Origin: a virus
DNA: 40,247 nucleotides
Virus record (IMG/VR): IMGVR_UViG_3300035698_014421
Coordinates: 1 to 40,247 of that record
Reading direction: 5' to 3' (one strand)
Part shown: piece after piece, positions 30,543-40,074 of the stretch
Layout of the letters: the number at the start of each line of letters is the position of its first letter
Numbering within the stretch: position 1 is the stretch's first letter
The notes under the pieces: generated by a model
Databases searched by the model: none
What the model was told of the DNA's origin: nothing
The model's input: the letters and a program-made list of their open reading frames with translations, nothing else
Position numbers and translations under genes: made by a program

Positions 30543-31649
30543 ATGTACGGTGAATTACGGCTCATCTATGAGAATCTGATTGATAGCGCAGCTGATATTA
30601 CCCTATCTTCCCAGGCCACCGGGTTTATTTCCGGCGTCAAGAAAACCGGTTCTGGCGTGGCTACAATGGCAGCAACAGGTCCGTATGCAGGGACGGCGGA
30701 TCTGATGTATACAATTGTGTGTGATAGTATCGCCGGGGGGACGGACGTTGGACAAGCCACATTCAAATGGCGCACAAGCGCGACGGCGGCGAGTACGTGG
30801 GAGCAAACAGGCGTCTTGACAGCCACCACGCCCCTAATCGCCCTTAGTTCTGATGGTTTGGGCACTGACATTGAATTGTCATTTGTCGGCAATGTTGGCA
30901 CAGATTTTGCGGTGGATGACACATGGACATTTGAAACCTGCGCGACGTATGGCGCTGGAAAGATGCTTGATCGTGACCGTAACACCTGTATAAAAACAAC
31001 CGGAGACACTGCGGAGACTATCGTTGTCAATTCCGGTGCAGCTGAAAATGTCACTGCCGTTTTGCTGCACGATCATAATATTTCCGATGCGGCCACCGTC
31101 ACTTTCCAGGCGAACGCTACCGATTCATGGGGATCCCCATCGTATGAAAATGTGTTTTCAGCCATCACAGATCCTCTCTATCTCTATCTTGATCAAACGT
31201 ACCAGTATAAACGGTGGCTGATAGAAGATCCCACAAACCCAGACGGCTATATCAAGGTGTCAAACATCATGCACAGCGTCTACGCTGCATTTGACCAATG
31301 CAACGCCGTATGGGGCAGCAGCGAAACGCCAGGGCTGAAGATGCAAGGGAACGAGAGTGAACCGGGTATATTGCGCCGCTACCTGTACGCCTATCAGAAA
31401 GATCTATCGTTAATCTTTGGTGAATTGTTTTCAAACGATGATATTGATACGCTTATTGAGATACAGGAGGGGCTTGCCAACCTTTTGACGAAACGAATAA
31501 TGCCCCTCTGGGTACATGAATACTTCGACCAACCAGAAACACTGCGCCTGATGAATTGGCACAATATAGACCAATGGCAGAGGGTATTCCGTTCGTATTT
31601 GCTCAATTCAGGAACCACCATGCTTTTGAGTGAGGCTGTCAAAGTATGA
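30543..31649 (+). CDS. Distal tail-like protein, 368 aa
   Basis: It starts one codon after the tape measure stop. Residues 1-125 have a repetitive beta pattern (SGVKKTGSGVATMAATGPYAG, treated here as a domain). About 135-250 look like a galactose-binding jelly roll (VLLHDHNISDAATVTFQAN), common in tail tips. The C-terminus is helical. The site after the tape measure is where Dit proteins normally occur. Confidence 0.6.
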   Translation: MYGELRLIYENLIDSAADITLSSQATGFISGVKKTGSGVATMAATGPYAGTADLMYTIVCDSIAGGTDVGQATFKWRTSATAASTWEQTGVLTATTPLIALSSDGLGTDIELSFVGNVGTDFAVDDTWTFETCATYGAGKMLDRDRNTCIKTTGDTAETIVVNSGAAENVTAVLLHDHNISDAATVTFQANATDSWGSPSYENVFSAITDPLYLYLDQTYQYKRWLIEDPTNPDGYIKVSNIMHSVYAAFDQCNAVWGSSETPGLKMQGNESEPGILRRYLYAYQKDLSLIFGELFSNDDIDTLIEIQEGLANLLTKRIMPLWVHEYFDQPETLRLMNWHNIDQWQRVFRSYLLNSGTTMLLSEAVKV

Positions 31650-34600
31650 GAGCCACCACCGAACGCTACAACGCAGCAAGGCAGGCAGGTGCGAAGCCGA
31701 TCATTCATGCGTTCGTCGGAACTACGCAGGCCCTACGTGCGTTCGGGAAAGAAACTCCATTGGAAGCCCATGTTGTTGAGACGGGCGTCACGTCCGGAGG
31801 CGTCATAGAATGGGCAGGCCGCGTGAAGGCGTTTGGCGATTTTCGTCAGGCCCTCTCGGAAGAAAGCGATAATGTGGGGCTTTCCCTTACGGAAAAGCAG
31901 ATGGAAAACTATACGCTCACGCTCGACAACGCGGATGAATTTTTCACGGAGTTGGCCGCGCGTGAGCAGATTATTAACGGGACTCTAGTATTACGTCAGG
32001 GCTTCGATTGGCCTGATTTCGACTATGACGATTTTATCGTGTTTTTCACGGGGAAAAACACTTCTTACAATTTTGACTATCTTGATTTTGTCATTAATGC
32101 AGATCAGACCGTAATCCCATCCACTCCGGCCGACCCTACCATCGATACGACCAAAACGTATGTGATGACGAACGATGGGACCCCTGACAGAGGGGCCGAA
32201 GGCACTTACACATACAGCGAGTTGGACGACGTTTTTTATGATGATGAATCATGGTCGGAAACGTTTGGAGTGCTTTTAGACGATCCGTTGCAGGCCCAGA
32301 TCATTTGGGCAATTGAAAATGCAGCGTATAACAATAATAGGTGGGAAGTCGGGCTTGATGCTACCGGGCATCTCTATCTTCAATATACTGGTGATGTGGA
32401 TACGGCAACCCCGGAATACGTCACGATCACGACGGATTATGTCGTGACTGCTGGTTATTGGGCTATCACAATTTTTTTCAATGCTGATGATGGTGAGGTT
32501 ACGATTTGTGATGGGGTTGGAAACTGCTACACGGAGAATATCCCTATGGGAGACATTGAATATATTTCGCAATTCTCAACAGCAGGCAGACCTACAGGTA
32601 TTACAAAAAACCTGAGTGATGAACTGATATTTATAAACGGGAATCTCAATACTATCAGTATCACCGATACAGCAGGGGTCGTTTTACGGAGCTTTGGGAG
32701 TGGGGGGACGGGTGACGGTGAATTTGCATTCCCGCGTGGCGTAGATGTGAATTCAAGTGGACAAATTTATGTGGCAGATACCATCAACGATAGAATCCAA
32801 TATTTTAACTCTGGCGGCAGCTATCTTGGTCAGTGGGGTGGTGTTAGCGAACCTTCCGACGTTGCGGTTGATTCTGCTGGGAATGTGTGGGTAGGCGATG
32901 CAGGTAATGACCGGCTTAAAAAATTCACGTCAACAGGGAGCATCCTTGCCAATATTTTGATCACTTTTACTCTTGGATCTTTAGGAGGGATTACTGTTGA
33001 TGATTCTGATAATGTCTATATCTCGACGCGAACAGACAAAACCATTAAGAAATATGACGATCTGGGTGGGTTCCTGCTATCTTTTGCGACGACATATGAA
33101 GTGCAAGATGTCGCTATAGGCTCGGATGGCTCTATTTATGGCGTCCATATAGATAGTTTAGGGGTCACTGATGGAGTTACCGTTTATGAACCTGATGGCA
33201 CATTTATTGCTACGTTTGGCATACACGGGAGCGGGGATGGACAATTTGATTCACCAGAACGGCTATTTCTGGACAAAACGATTAATCAAATCTATGTGAC
33301 GGACCAATGGAATAGCCGCATTCAAACCCTTAGCGCATGGGGGCCGCTTCCAGACTTTTCAGACAACGGATCAAATGATACCCTGATCGTTGCTGATTAT
33401 TTCCCAGGCTCTGTACGGTCAATCAGTCACAATGAAACATTTCTATTAGCCAACAATGGTTTACCTGCGTCTGCTTGCTTTCCCGACTTGATAGGGAGCC
33501 TGTGTATTGATCTTGACGACGGGTATTGGGAAGAGTACGGGACCATCGATGAGATCACAAGCGATGCCTCCGAATACACAGAGACAACTGCCTTCGAAGA
33601 AATCACGCTTCCGACTGCTGGAAATTATAGCACCCCTGGCAACAATCAACAGAATCTCATATTGCCTTTGCCCTATGGCGACATGACCGAAAATTCCGAC
33701 GCTGGTGTTTGGGTATGCCCGCTTATTGATAGCGCCAGTTATGTCTATTGTGCGGCGGGGTGGCCTGTTTTGAGCGTAGCAAATGGAAATGTCGTATCGG
33801 TATACGTTGCAGGGATATTGCAGACATCCGGATATACGTTTGATGAGTCAGACGACTATGAGAGTCAAGGGGACGTCGCCATAATCACGTTCGCGGCCAG
33901 CCAGGGTGACGATGACATAACTGTACGGATGAAGGGCAAGGATGATGCTGGTGTGCTCATCACCAACCCGATTGACATTGTTTCTGATTGGATGGATTAT
34001 GCCTCTGACCTTTTGGGCGGCGCTGGATGGAAACAAGACCCTACGACATTCGCGCAAGCCGGGGCATTAGCTGATATGCAGGGGTACGCGGGAGCCGGAG
34101 TAATTCAGGCTAATCAAGCTTTAGGTTTTTGGCTCAAAACTATGTTAGCCTCGTTCCTGGGGACGTTCCGATTTGGAACAGACGGAGAGGTTGAGGTGTC
34201 TTTGCAGTCTGCAAAAACAGAAGAAAATGTACAGGAGATTTTGGCAGAATATGAACGGTTAAATATTAGGATTTCACGCGATGTCGAGAATATATTTAAT
34301 CACATCATCATCAATTACGCGATTGCATACACGCAAATTGACCGACGTTTCAAAAATGGTGGCGAAAGCAGTTATTTCCGGACAGATGATAGTGCGAATG
34401 CTATTGATGCTGATAGCATAGCCCAATACGGGGATCTTACAAAAACGTTTGATTTTGATTGGGGCCGGAAAACAAAAAATATTACACTCATACAGGCCAT
34501 GTTACTTGGTCTGTATAGCGATTCGAAAAACATGTTGATTTACCAGGGGCAAGATTTTAAATTTGCCCCACTTGAACTCGGCGATCAAATACAGGCGACG

Positions 34601-34810
34601 GTCGGGTTGGTACGAGATACAGATAATGAGATATTACAAAATGTTGTGTATGAGTTGCGCGAAAAGACGCAAAACCTTGATAATTTCACAACATCATTTA
34701 CGGCGCAAAGTCTGGAATATATTGATTTTTTAGGGATTGGCGCGATTTTTATCGGTGTGGATCAAGTTTTTATCGGTGAAGATCCGGTATACATAGGAGG
34801 GTATTTTTAA
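31646..34810 (+). CDS. Tail hub/tip protein with inserted beta-propeller, 1054 aa
   Basis: Residues 1-165 form an N-terminal tail-tip-like part (GGVIEWAGRVKAFGDF). About 170-300 look LamG-like. About 305-570 carry six NHL-type blades, for example GEFAFPRGVDVNSSGQIYVA, followed by DTINDRIQYF and later GNDRLKKF. NHL propellers bind sugars, proteins or RNA and are rare in tail hubs. Residues 740-1054 resemble the conserved end of central tail hubs (RISRDVENIFNHIIINYA, ending YIGGYF). The protein probably makes the receptor-binding tip. It overlaps both neighbours by stop-start fusion. Confidence 0.75.
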   Translation: MRATTERYNAARQAGAKPIIHAFVGTTQALRAFGKETPLEAHVVETGVTSGGVIEWAGRVKAFGDFRQALSEESDNVGLSLTEKQMENYTLTLDNADEFFTELAAREQIINGTLVLRQGFDWPDFDYDDFIVFFTGKNTSYNFDYLDFVINADQTVIPSTPADPTIDTTKTYVMTNDGTPDRGAEGTYTYSELDDVFYDDESWSETFGVLLDDPLQAQIIWAIENAAYNNNRWEVGLDATGHLYLQYTGDVDTATPEYVTITTDYVVTAGYWAITIFFNADDGEVTICDGVGNCYTENIPMGDIEYISQFSTAGRPTGITKNLSDELIFINGNLNTISITDTAGVVLRSFGSGGTGDGEFAFPRGVDVNSSGQIYVADTINDRIQYFNSGGSYLGQWGGVSEPSDVAVDSAGNVWVGDAGNDRLKKFTSTGSILANILITFTLGSLGGITVDDSDNVYISTRTDKTIKKYDDLGGFLLSFATTYEVQDVAIGSDGSIYGVHIDSLGVTDGVTVYEPDGTFIATFGIHGSGDGQFDSPERLFLDKTINQIYVTDQWNSRIQTLSAWGPLPDFSDNGSNDTLIVADYFPGSVRSISHNETFLLANNGLPASACFPDLIGSLCIDLDDGYWEEYGTIDEITSDASEYTETTAFEEITLPTAGNYSTPGNNQQNLILPLPYGDMTENSDAGVWVCPLIDSASYVYCAAGWPVLSVANGNVVSVYVAGILQTSGYTFDESDDYESQGDVAIITFAASQGDDDITVRMKGKDDAGVLITNPIDIVSDWMDYASDLLGGAGWKQDPTTFAQAGALADMQGYAGAGVIQANQALGFWLKTMLASFLGTFRFGTDGEVEVSLQSAKTEENVQEILAEYERLNIRISRDVENIFNHIIINYAIAYTQIDRRFKNGGESSYFRTDDSANAIDADSIAQYGDLTKTFDFDWGRKTKNITLIQAMLLGLYSDSKNMLIYQGQDFKFAPLELGDQIQATVGLVRDTDNEILQNVVYELREKTQNLDNFTTSFTAQSLEYIDFLGIGAIFIGVDQVFIGEDPVYIGGYF

Positions 34811-35673
34811 TGGCTAGTTATCCGGACGGCGTAGGAATTACGGTTCGCGGTGCTGCTGACCTGGAAGCTTCCGACATGGACATCGTTGGGAGTGAAGCCG
34901 GTACGTCAAACCCGTATCAGGCAGCATATAGCGAGATTAAGGCGGGGATTGTCGGCACTCCTGGGAACATTGGCGGGGTGGTCCCCGCCACAGAGATAGA
35001 GACTAGCGGAGACGTCATTTTGTCCAGTGATCTCGCGGTCATCCGGTTTGGTGCGGGGCAAGACATGACGATGGGGCATAATGGGACTATAGCATATATA
35101 GATACTGATCAGAATATCCCTACAGACCTAACCTTATATTGTGGCACCGGGAAAACGCTGGAACTTTCCACCACAGTTTGGGAAGATCTCAACTTTGCGC
35201 CTGGTGCATCCGGTGGTAATGCGCAAACCGTCCCCGCGTTCGTGGTTATCAATAATGTCATTTATAGAGAGTTTGACAGCTCAAATAACGAGCTTGTTGG
35301 CTCGACTCAGGAGGTCCCACACAACGCGGCGTTATCAACCAACCTGATCCCCCATTTACATTTGTTTATCAAGTCTGGCGAATCCGTTGGCACTACAGGA
35401 GTAACATTCACTGTCTATTGGGAGCTTCGCGACAATGGCGCGGTGACAAACGGGAGTGTTGCTCTTACAGCCACAAGCGCCGAGCTTACGGCGAATCCAT
35501 ACGAATTCTTTGTAACGGATGCAACGGGGTTCGCCGGTTCGGCAGAATTGGGAGCGCAATTGGCTTTGACGTTGGCCCGTACAGGTGGTGATGCCGGCGA
35601 CGTAATAGTCACAACGTACGGTGTACATTACCAAATTGACACAATTGGAAGCCGGCTAATAGGATCAAAATAG
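34810..35673 (+). CDS. Tail fibre-like protein, 287 aa
   Basis: A beta-rich, Thr/Gly-rich protein with a repetitive middle (DMTMGHNGTIAYIDTDQN), like fibre shafts, and a C-terminal jelly-roll-like part (VTFTVYWELRDNGAVTNG). It has no signal peptide. It follows the tail hub with a TAATG overlap. A receptor-contacting fibre is likely but not proven. Confidence 0.6.
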   Translation: MASYPDGVGITVRGAADLEASDMDIVGSEAGTSNPYQAAYSEIKAGIVGTPGNIGGVVPATEIETSGDVILSSDLAVIRFGAGQDMTMGHNGTIAYIDTDQNIPTDLTLYCGTGKTLELSTTVWEDLNFAPGASGGNAQTVPAFVVINNVIYREFDSSNNELVGSTQEVPHNAALSTNLIPHLHLFIKSGESVGTTGVTFTVYWELRDNGAVTNGSVALTATSAELTANPYEFFVTDATGFAGSAELGAQLALTLARTGGDAGDVIVTTYGVHYQIDTIGSRLIGSK

Positions 35674-35675
35674 CT

Positions 35676-35870
35676 ATGAAAAAAACGAAGATAGTGGAAC
35701 CCGAAAAAAGACTAGTCACGTTCACAGCGGTTGACCGGCTCTGCCACCAATACACAGTCGCAGCCGTCACAGTAGCCGAAGCGCAAATAAAGATTACAGA
35801 ATTGATGCAAGAACGCGGGCTGTCATTTCCAAAAGATATTCAGCCCCGCGCGTTGCGGGGTGACGAATAA
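35676..35870 (+). CDS. Hypothetical protein, 64 aa
   Basis: Basic and partly helical (VAEAQIKITELMQERGL), with a FTAVDRLCHQYTVAA strand region. No family recognised. It is joined by TAATG to the membrane protein downstream, so it may belong with lysis functions. Confidence 0.55.
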   Translation: MKKTKIVEPEKRLVTFTAVDRLCHQYTVAAVTVAEAQIKITELMQERGLSFPKDIQPRALRGDE

Positions 35871-36337
35871 TGTCAACCGAAGGCGTCAAGAGTATTATTG
35901 ATTTCGACAAGCATAAGGGCGTGTACGGGGCTTTATCCGTGCTCGTTAGCATTACGGTCGTCGTGTTGAAGTTACCGGAAGACCAGATCCAACGAATACA
36001 AGATGTATGGCCGGTGATTACCATCCCGGCGATTATTATTCTGGTGAGCACGCTTTTTCAAGCGTATCTGCTGGAGCAGAAAAACCGGACAAGAGTGGAA
36101 GAAAAAATATCAGCAAAGCTCAACGAAATTGCGGAGACGTTCGCGAACTCGTTTGACCGGGTTTTCGCGAATCATCTTGACGATAGGATGTATTTTGATA
36201 AGGTTGTCGATGGCGTCAACGAGCGTTTTGATGGATTTGACGAGCGGCAACAAAGAATTTATACCGTTTTGGAAAAACGGGCTGAAAAAAATGAGCAGAG
36301 GTCCGGAGACACCGAGCGGTTTTTGCATAGCACGTAA
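35870..36337 (+). CDS. Holin-like membrane protein, 155 aa
   Basis: Two hydrophobic segments (about residues 19-35, ALSVLVSITVVVL, and 49-68, ITIPAIIILVSTLFQAYLL) are joined by a short polar turn, followed by a long charged helix (VEEKISAKLNEIAETF). This layout and its place after the tail genes suggest a holin, but no endolysin is adjacent and no signature confirms it. A membrane anchor for another system is an alternative. Confidence 0.45.
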   Translation: MSTEGVKSIIDFDKHKGVYGALSVLVSITVVVLKLPEDQIQRIQDVWPVITIPAIIILVSTLFQAYLLEQKNRTRVEEKISAKLNEIAETFANSFDRVFANHLDDRMYFDKVVDGVNERFDGFDERQQRIYTVLEKRAEKNEQRSGDTERFLHST

Positions 36338-36359
36338 TCTCAACAGGAGAATTTTTATC

Positions 36360-37610
36360 ATGAAAAAAATATTGATAGTCTTATTGTGTTTGCAGGTCAT
36401 CGCGTTTGGCGCGTTTGGCGCGAATCAGGCAAATAATTACGGGTCTTCTGTAATTATTGATAACTTGGAGCATGAGGATACGTTAGGAGCAAAACAGGTA
36501 TCTGTTTTGGATGCGGATGGTAATCAGATCACCGCATTCGGAAGCCCTTCCACGATTGCGGATTACAAGTCACCCTCTGACTTTACCGCAGTCTTCACGA
36601 GCGGGATTACACTTACTTTGTCAGGGTTGCCAGACTCCCTAACGCTCACCGATGATGCACAGATCGTCTACATTAAGGTGATCCCAGTAGCTGTTGGCTC
36701 GGAAGGGAAAGTGTACGTCAATGGCTCTGGCGGCTTCACGATGCGCCATTCTGCAAACGTCATCACGATTTACGGAGCGGGGGTAGCGCCATTCGTAACG
36801 GGGGATGCCTACGAAGTTGGCATCAACGGCGCAACGAAGGCATTTAATTCCACACTTGATGCGGTGGAAGTCACAGGCGGTTTTCCGACACTCGATGCTG
36901 AATACACAAGCCCTGATGACTTTCAGGTTGCCTACACAAGCGGGCTGACAATCACCCTGACGGGTGCGCCCACAATCACGGATGATTCGCAGGTACGTTA
37001 CATCGTTGTAGTGCCGGCCAGCGGCTCGACTGCGGTGTACGTTCAAGGGGTAGACGAGATCACCATCCGCGAAGCCGCCGACGTGCTCACTATCGCAGGG
37101 GTAACGGCACCTTTTACGGCAGGGGATGTGTACGAGGTCGGCCTGAACGGCGATACGAAAGCGTTTGACGCAACCAACAATGCGTATAACGGGATAAACT
37201 TGACGCCTGATTACTCTCGCTATACTGACGCTGTGGTGTTGGGGGGCGTCCAGCTTTTCACAGCGTCATGGGTTGACTATGGCGCGGAGGTGTCCTGTAC
37301 TGCGTTCCAGAATCAGGCCGTATGGTGGACGGTCAATATTAGTGATTCTACCGATCCAGAATTCCGAGCGCTTGCCAAACATACCAGCGCAGGTGCTGAG
37401 GAATATAATTTCGTTGAAAAAACTAATGCGGCTGGTGTGGTTGGGCTTGACGCTCAGTACTATCAGTTCAACGCCGATGCTGATGGGCTATATGTTGTCG
37501 AGATTCCATGTGAAAATGTGATTCCGTACATCCAATTTCAAATTAAGGTGGGCGGGATCGGTGCCGGTACGGCTACGATTGACGCGGCCTATATCACGAA
37601 GGGGTATTAA
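36360..37610 (+). CDS. Secreted repeat protein with signal peptide, 416 aa
   Basis: The ATG at 36360 follows CAGGAGAA. Residues 1-21 are a clear Sec signal peptide (MKKILIVLLCLQVIAFGAFG). Then come two copies of a domain of about 95 residues: YKSPSDFTAVFTSGITLTL to GDAYEVGINGATKAF, and YTSPDDFQVAYTSGLTITL to GDVYEVGLNGDTKAF. The C-terminus is a beta-rich fold. It could be a fibre exported for assembly outside the cytoplasm or a host-surface modifier. Confidence 0.7.
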   Translation: MKKILIVLLCLQVIAFGAFGANQANNYGSSVIIDNLEHEDTLGAKQVSVLDADGNQITAFGSPSTIADYKSPSDFTAVFTSGITLTLSGLPDSLTLTDDAQIVYIKVIPVAVGSEGKVYVNGSGGFTMRHSANVITIYGAGVAPFVTGDAYEVGINGATKAFNSTLDAVEVTGGFPTLDAEYTSPDDFQVAYTSGLTITLTGAPTITDDSQVRYIVVVPASGSTAVYVQGVDEITIREAADVLTIAGVTAPFTAGDVYEVGLNGDTKAFDATNNAYNGINLTPDYSRYTDAVVLGGVQLFTASWVDYGAEVSCTAFQNQAVWWTVNISDSTDPEFRALAKHTSAGAEEYNFVEKTNAAGVVGLDAQYYQFNADADGLYVVEIPCENVIPYIQFQIKVGGIGAGTATIDAAYITKGY

Positions 37611-37612
37611 TT

Positions 37613-37849
37613 ATGAATAATCTCAAAAAAGTTGTTAAAATTATCGCCAAATTGATAATGTCCGGAAGCGAACCGAGCGAAGGGGAAGAATTCATTGGCC
37701 ATATCCGGCAATGCGTATCCATTGCGATGGAAGTATCAAGCGAGATCCTTTCAGTATTCGGAGTAGAAACGGAGTTCAAGACGCGAGGGATCACCACCGC
37801 ATTGTCAGAAGAAATTACGCAAGAATTACACAGGGAGGCAACCGAATGA
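37613..37849 (+). CDS. Hypothetical helical protein, 78 aa
   Basis: An N-terminal amphipathic helix (MNNLKKVVKIIAKLIMSG), then GHIRQCVSIAMEVSSEIL and FGVETEFKTRGITTA, then an acidic helix. The DNA of the middle part (37697-37801) reappears at 3715-3786, fused to the pentapeptide gene with 33 bases missing. It overlaps the next gene by ATGA. Function unknown. Confidence 0.65.
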   Translation: MNNLKKVVKIIAKLIMSGSEPSEGEEFIGHIRQCVSIAMEVSSEILSVFGVETEFKTRGITTALSEEITQELHREATE

Positions 37850-38304
37850 AAAAACTATTGATAGTCTTGATGTGTGTGCCAGTTCTCACGTTCGGCGCAT
37901 TGTTTGACCGGCCAGACACAGCCATAATGCCCGTATACAGCGTCAATGAACTCGCCACAGCATACGGGCACCTTGAGACATATTACGGCGATTGTAGCGC
38001 CATCTTTAGGGCTGAGGGCACAAGCATCGAACTTTGCAAGGTGACACGTGACTTTACAAAGCGGGTGGAAACGCGGGCGCGGGCGTTAGTTATCGGTTCT
38101 CCGGGCATTGGAGTAACCGCCTGGCAGGCCGCGCTTTTCTCGGAATACAATGATTTTTTTCCGGAGTCAAAATATGCTCTGATGTTTGCGGCCCTGACAA
38201 ACACACAATTCAACGTTGTTCTGGCCGGCGTCGTGTATTGGGCTGACGGATATGATGCGGAACGGACGTTTAACGAGTTTAAGGCCATTTTGGTAGGGGA
38301 ATAA
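37846..38304 (+). CDS. Secreted protein with signal peptide, 152 aa
   Basis: Signal peptide MKKLLIVLMCVPVLTFGA, very like that of the gene at 36360. The mature part is alpha-rich with two Cys (DCSAIFRAEG, IELCKVT) that could form a disulfide in the periplasm, and a helical end. No lysozyme or protease motif is visible. It is coupled by ATGA to the preceding gene. A periplasmic lysis or surface function is possible but unproven. Confidence 0.6.
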   Translation: MKKLLIVLMCVPVLTFGALFDRPDTAIMPVYSVNELATAYGHLETYYGDCSAIFRAEGTSIELCKVTRDFTKRVETRARALVIGSPGIGVTAWQAALFSEYNDFFPESKYALMFAALTNTQFNVVLAGVVYWADGYDAERTFNEFKAILVGE

Positions 38305-38306
38305 TT

Positions 38307-39476
38307 ATGAGAAAGATACTTGTTGCATTCTGCGTTTTTTGCATGTTGGTCGGCTCTGCCTTTGCAGAAACCGCAGTCCAACCTGTAGAGATCCTCAACC
38401 GTAGCCAGGTATGGGTTTTGGGCCGCGATGCGTTCTCTGTCGAAAAGTTGGGGGGAACAATTACTGGAGCAACGGCAGCGGAGGGGGTGTGGTCTTTCGA
38501 TGCTTCGTCTCAAATCGAAACCGTGGCGAAAATGCCGGGATGGGATAATATTTCTTTTTCTATATTTTTCTCCTTGGCGGGGGTCGGCGATGGGCAAGTC
38601 ATCATATCGTCTCCGATCAGTGGGGGGCCTTTCTCGGACATCGCAATTTCTACGTTTGGAGGTAATTTGCTCTTCCTCCAAGGGAGTTCTTGGCAAACAC
38701 TGATCTCAATTCCAACCCCTAGCGACTATAAAATCCATTATTACATCTTGAGTAATAATGGAGCAATAGCTAATCTCTATGCGGATGGAGTTTTCGTGGG
38801 TAGTGATAATTCTCCGGCGGCAGGAGGGGTGGCAAAAGAAAACATTCTTATCGGGGATGCAAGTGATTTTGTAGGCGATGTCGCCGGGATCACCATATTC
38901 AATCGCGCCCTCACTGCCGAAGAAGTCTCCTTGCTGAACGAGGATCAATTCTATTCTGGGCTTGTGCGAGATGGGCTTGTGCTGTACCAAAATTATCTTA
39001 ATGGTACAGCAGCAGACACCACAGGTAACGGGAACGATGGCACGTTGACGCCTGGTGCTGGTGGTTTCCGACACGGGATAGGGATTGAATTCGACGGGGC
39101 GTTGACGACTGTGGCCGTTGGCAATATTGCGAAAACGGTTAAGACTGTTGTCGCTGTATTGAAACCAGATACGGCAACTGAAGAAATCATAGACCTGGAC
39201 GGCACCAACAAAATGACCATCACTGCCGGAGTGCTCGCCTGCGGAGGGTTCGCGAACACCTACATAAACCAGGTTGCAAGCTCCGCAGTCACTACGAACG
39301 TATGGCAAATTTTAACCTGTACGGATAGCACGGGGGTGTTAGCCTCGGATGTCGACATTTCGGACACGGATTTTGAAGGGGAAATCGGCGGTGTTCTTAT
39401 GTATACAGAGCACAAAACCCTTCGCGAGATCGCGCAAAACACCGCGTACCTGAAAGGGCTTTACGGGATGCGATAG
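38307..39476 (+). CDS. Secreted LamG-like (concanavalin A fold) protein, 389 aa
   Basis: Signal peptide MRKILVAFCVFCMLVGSAFA. Residues 45-215 look like a LamG/jelly-roll domain (ISFSIFFSLAGVGDGQVI, and GDVAGITIFNRALTAEEVSLL as its last strand and helix). Residues 220-389 repeat the same fold more loosely, with NYLNGTAADTTGNGNDG and a closing MYTEHKTLREIAQN. LamG domains bind sugars, fitting receptor adhesion, but export by a phage gene is unusual. It is the last plus-strand late gene. Confidence 0.7.
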   Translation: MRKILVAFCVFCMLVGSAFAETAVQPVEILNRSQVWVLGRDAFSVEKLGGTITGATAAEGVWSFDASSQIETVAKMPGWDNISFSIFFSLAGVGDGQVIISSPISGGPFSDIAISTFGGNLLFLQGSSWQTLISIPTPSDYKIHYYILSNNGAIANLYADGVFVGSDNSPAAGGVAKENILIGDASDFVGDVAGITIFNRALTAEEVSLLNEDQFYSGLVRDGLVLYQNYLNGTAADTTGNGNDGTLTPGAGGFRHGIGIEFDGALTTVAVGNIAKTVKTVVAVLKPDTATEEIIDLDGTNKMTITAGVLACGGFANTYINQVASSAVTTNVWQILTCTDSTGVLASDVDISDTDFEGEIGGVLMYTEHKTLREIAQNTAYLKGLYGMR

Positions 39477-39481
39477 CCAGC

Positions 39482-39874
39482 CTACGACGGATGCGGTTTA
39501 GTGACTAAACCGCATCCGTCACTTTGCCGACCTTTGCCATAGGTTTTTTTACGTTTTTCATAAAACGCAATACACTCCATTATATATCGCGTCATGTCAC
39601 CGGCGTGACCTTCTTCTTTAATCCTCTTCAGCATCGCTTCCTGAATGGGGTACTGCCCTTTTTTCCCCGTCATTGTGACTATCATATCCTGTTCTGCTTG
39701 TCCATAGTAATTGATCGCCATCGTCTCTCCTTTTTTATTATTATCTTCTTTTGCTACACGAAACCTTTCCGCCAAAGTTTCAATAGAATCTTCGATGCAA
39801 ACGATGGCAAACCCGGTAGCAGCTGCTACCTTTTCAACCGTTTCCCTGTATATTTCTTTCTCTTTATTGTTCAT
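39482..39874 (-). CDS. Putative RHH-type regulator, minus strand, two possible starts
   Basis: 130 residues from ATG 39874, which sits six bases after a -10 box with no ribosome site (leaderless). An internal ATG at 39721 has AAGGAGAG before it and would give a 79-residue form. That form begins MAINYYGQAEQDMIVTMTGK and continues with helices QEAMLKRIKEE and DMTRYIMECIAFYEKRKK, a strand-helix-helix order like RHH repressors. It is transcribed away from the second pentapeptide gene, with repeated operator-like sequence between them, so it may control both. Confidence 0.6.
   Translation of the reverse strand: MNNKEKEIYRETVEKVAAATGFAIVCIEDSIETLAERFRVAKEDNNKKGETMAINYYGQAEQDMIVTMTGKKGQYPIQEAMLKRIKEEGHAGDMTRYIMECIAFYEKRKKTYGKGRQSDGCGLVTKPHPS
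39486..39520. repeat. Perfect 16-bp hairpin between convergent genes
   Basis: Arms 39486-39501 and 39505-39520 (outer GACGGATG/CATCCGTC) with a three-base loop. It lies inside the C-terminal codons of the minus-strand gene, just after the plus-strand stop at 39476. It has no T-run on either side. It could end transcription from both directions with factor help, or serve as a recombination site. Confidence 0.7.
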
Positions 39875-39880
39875 GATCTT

Positions 39881-39974
39881 ACAATAGCATCGCAGTCAAA
39901 TCTTGTCAACTTTATAAAGTTTCTATAAAGTTTTTATAAAAACTCTTGACAAAAACATGGCCAGATCGTACTAT
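39881..39974. promoter_or_regulatory. Divergent promoters with operator-like repeats
   Basis: Minus strand: TTGACA (39909-39904), 17 bases, TATTGT (39886-39881), six bases to ATG 39874. Plus strand: TTGACA 39946-39951, 17 bases, TACTAT 39969-39974. Between them lie a 12-bp palindrome ACTTTATAAAGT (39909-39920) and two further TATAAA repeats (39924, 39935). This is the layout of a divergent switch. Confidence 0.65.
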
Positions 39975-40074
39975 ATAGATACTGATTCATGAGGGCCGCA
40001 CAGGAATGAATAAAAGTTCCACAGCACCCCGCGAAATGGTACGATCAGGAAGAAACAATCAGAAGAGGAGAATA

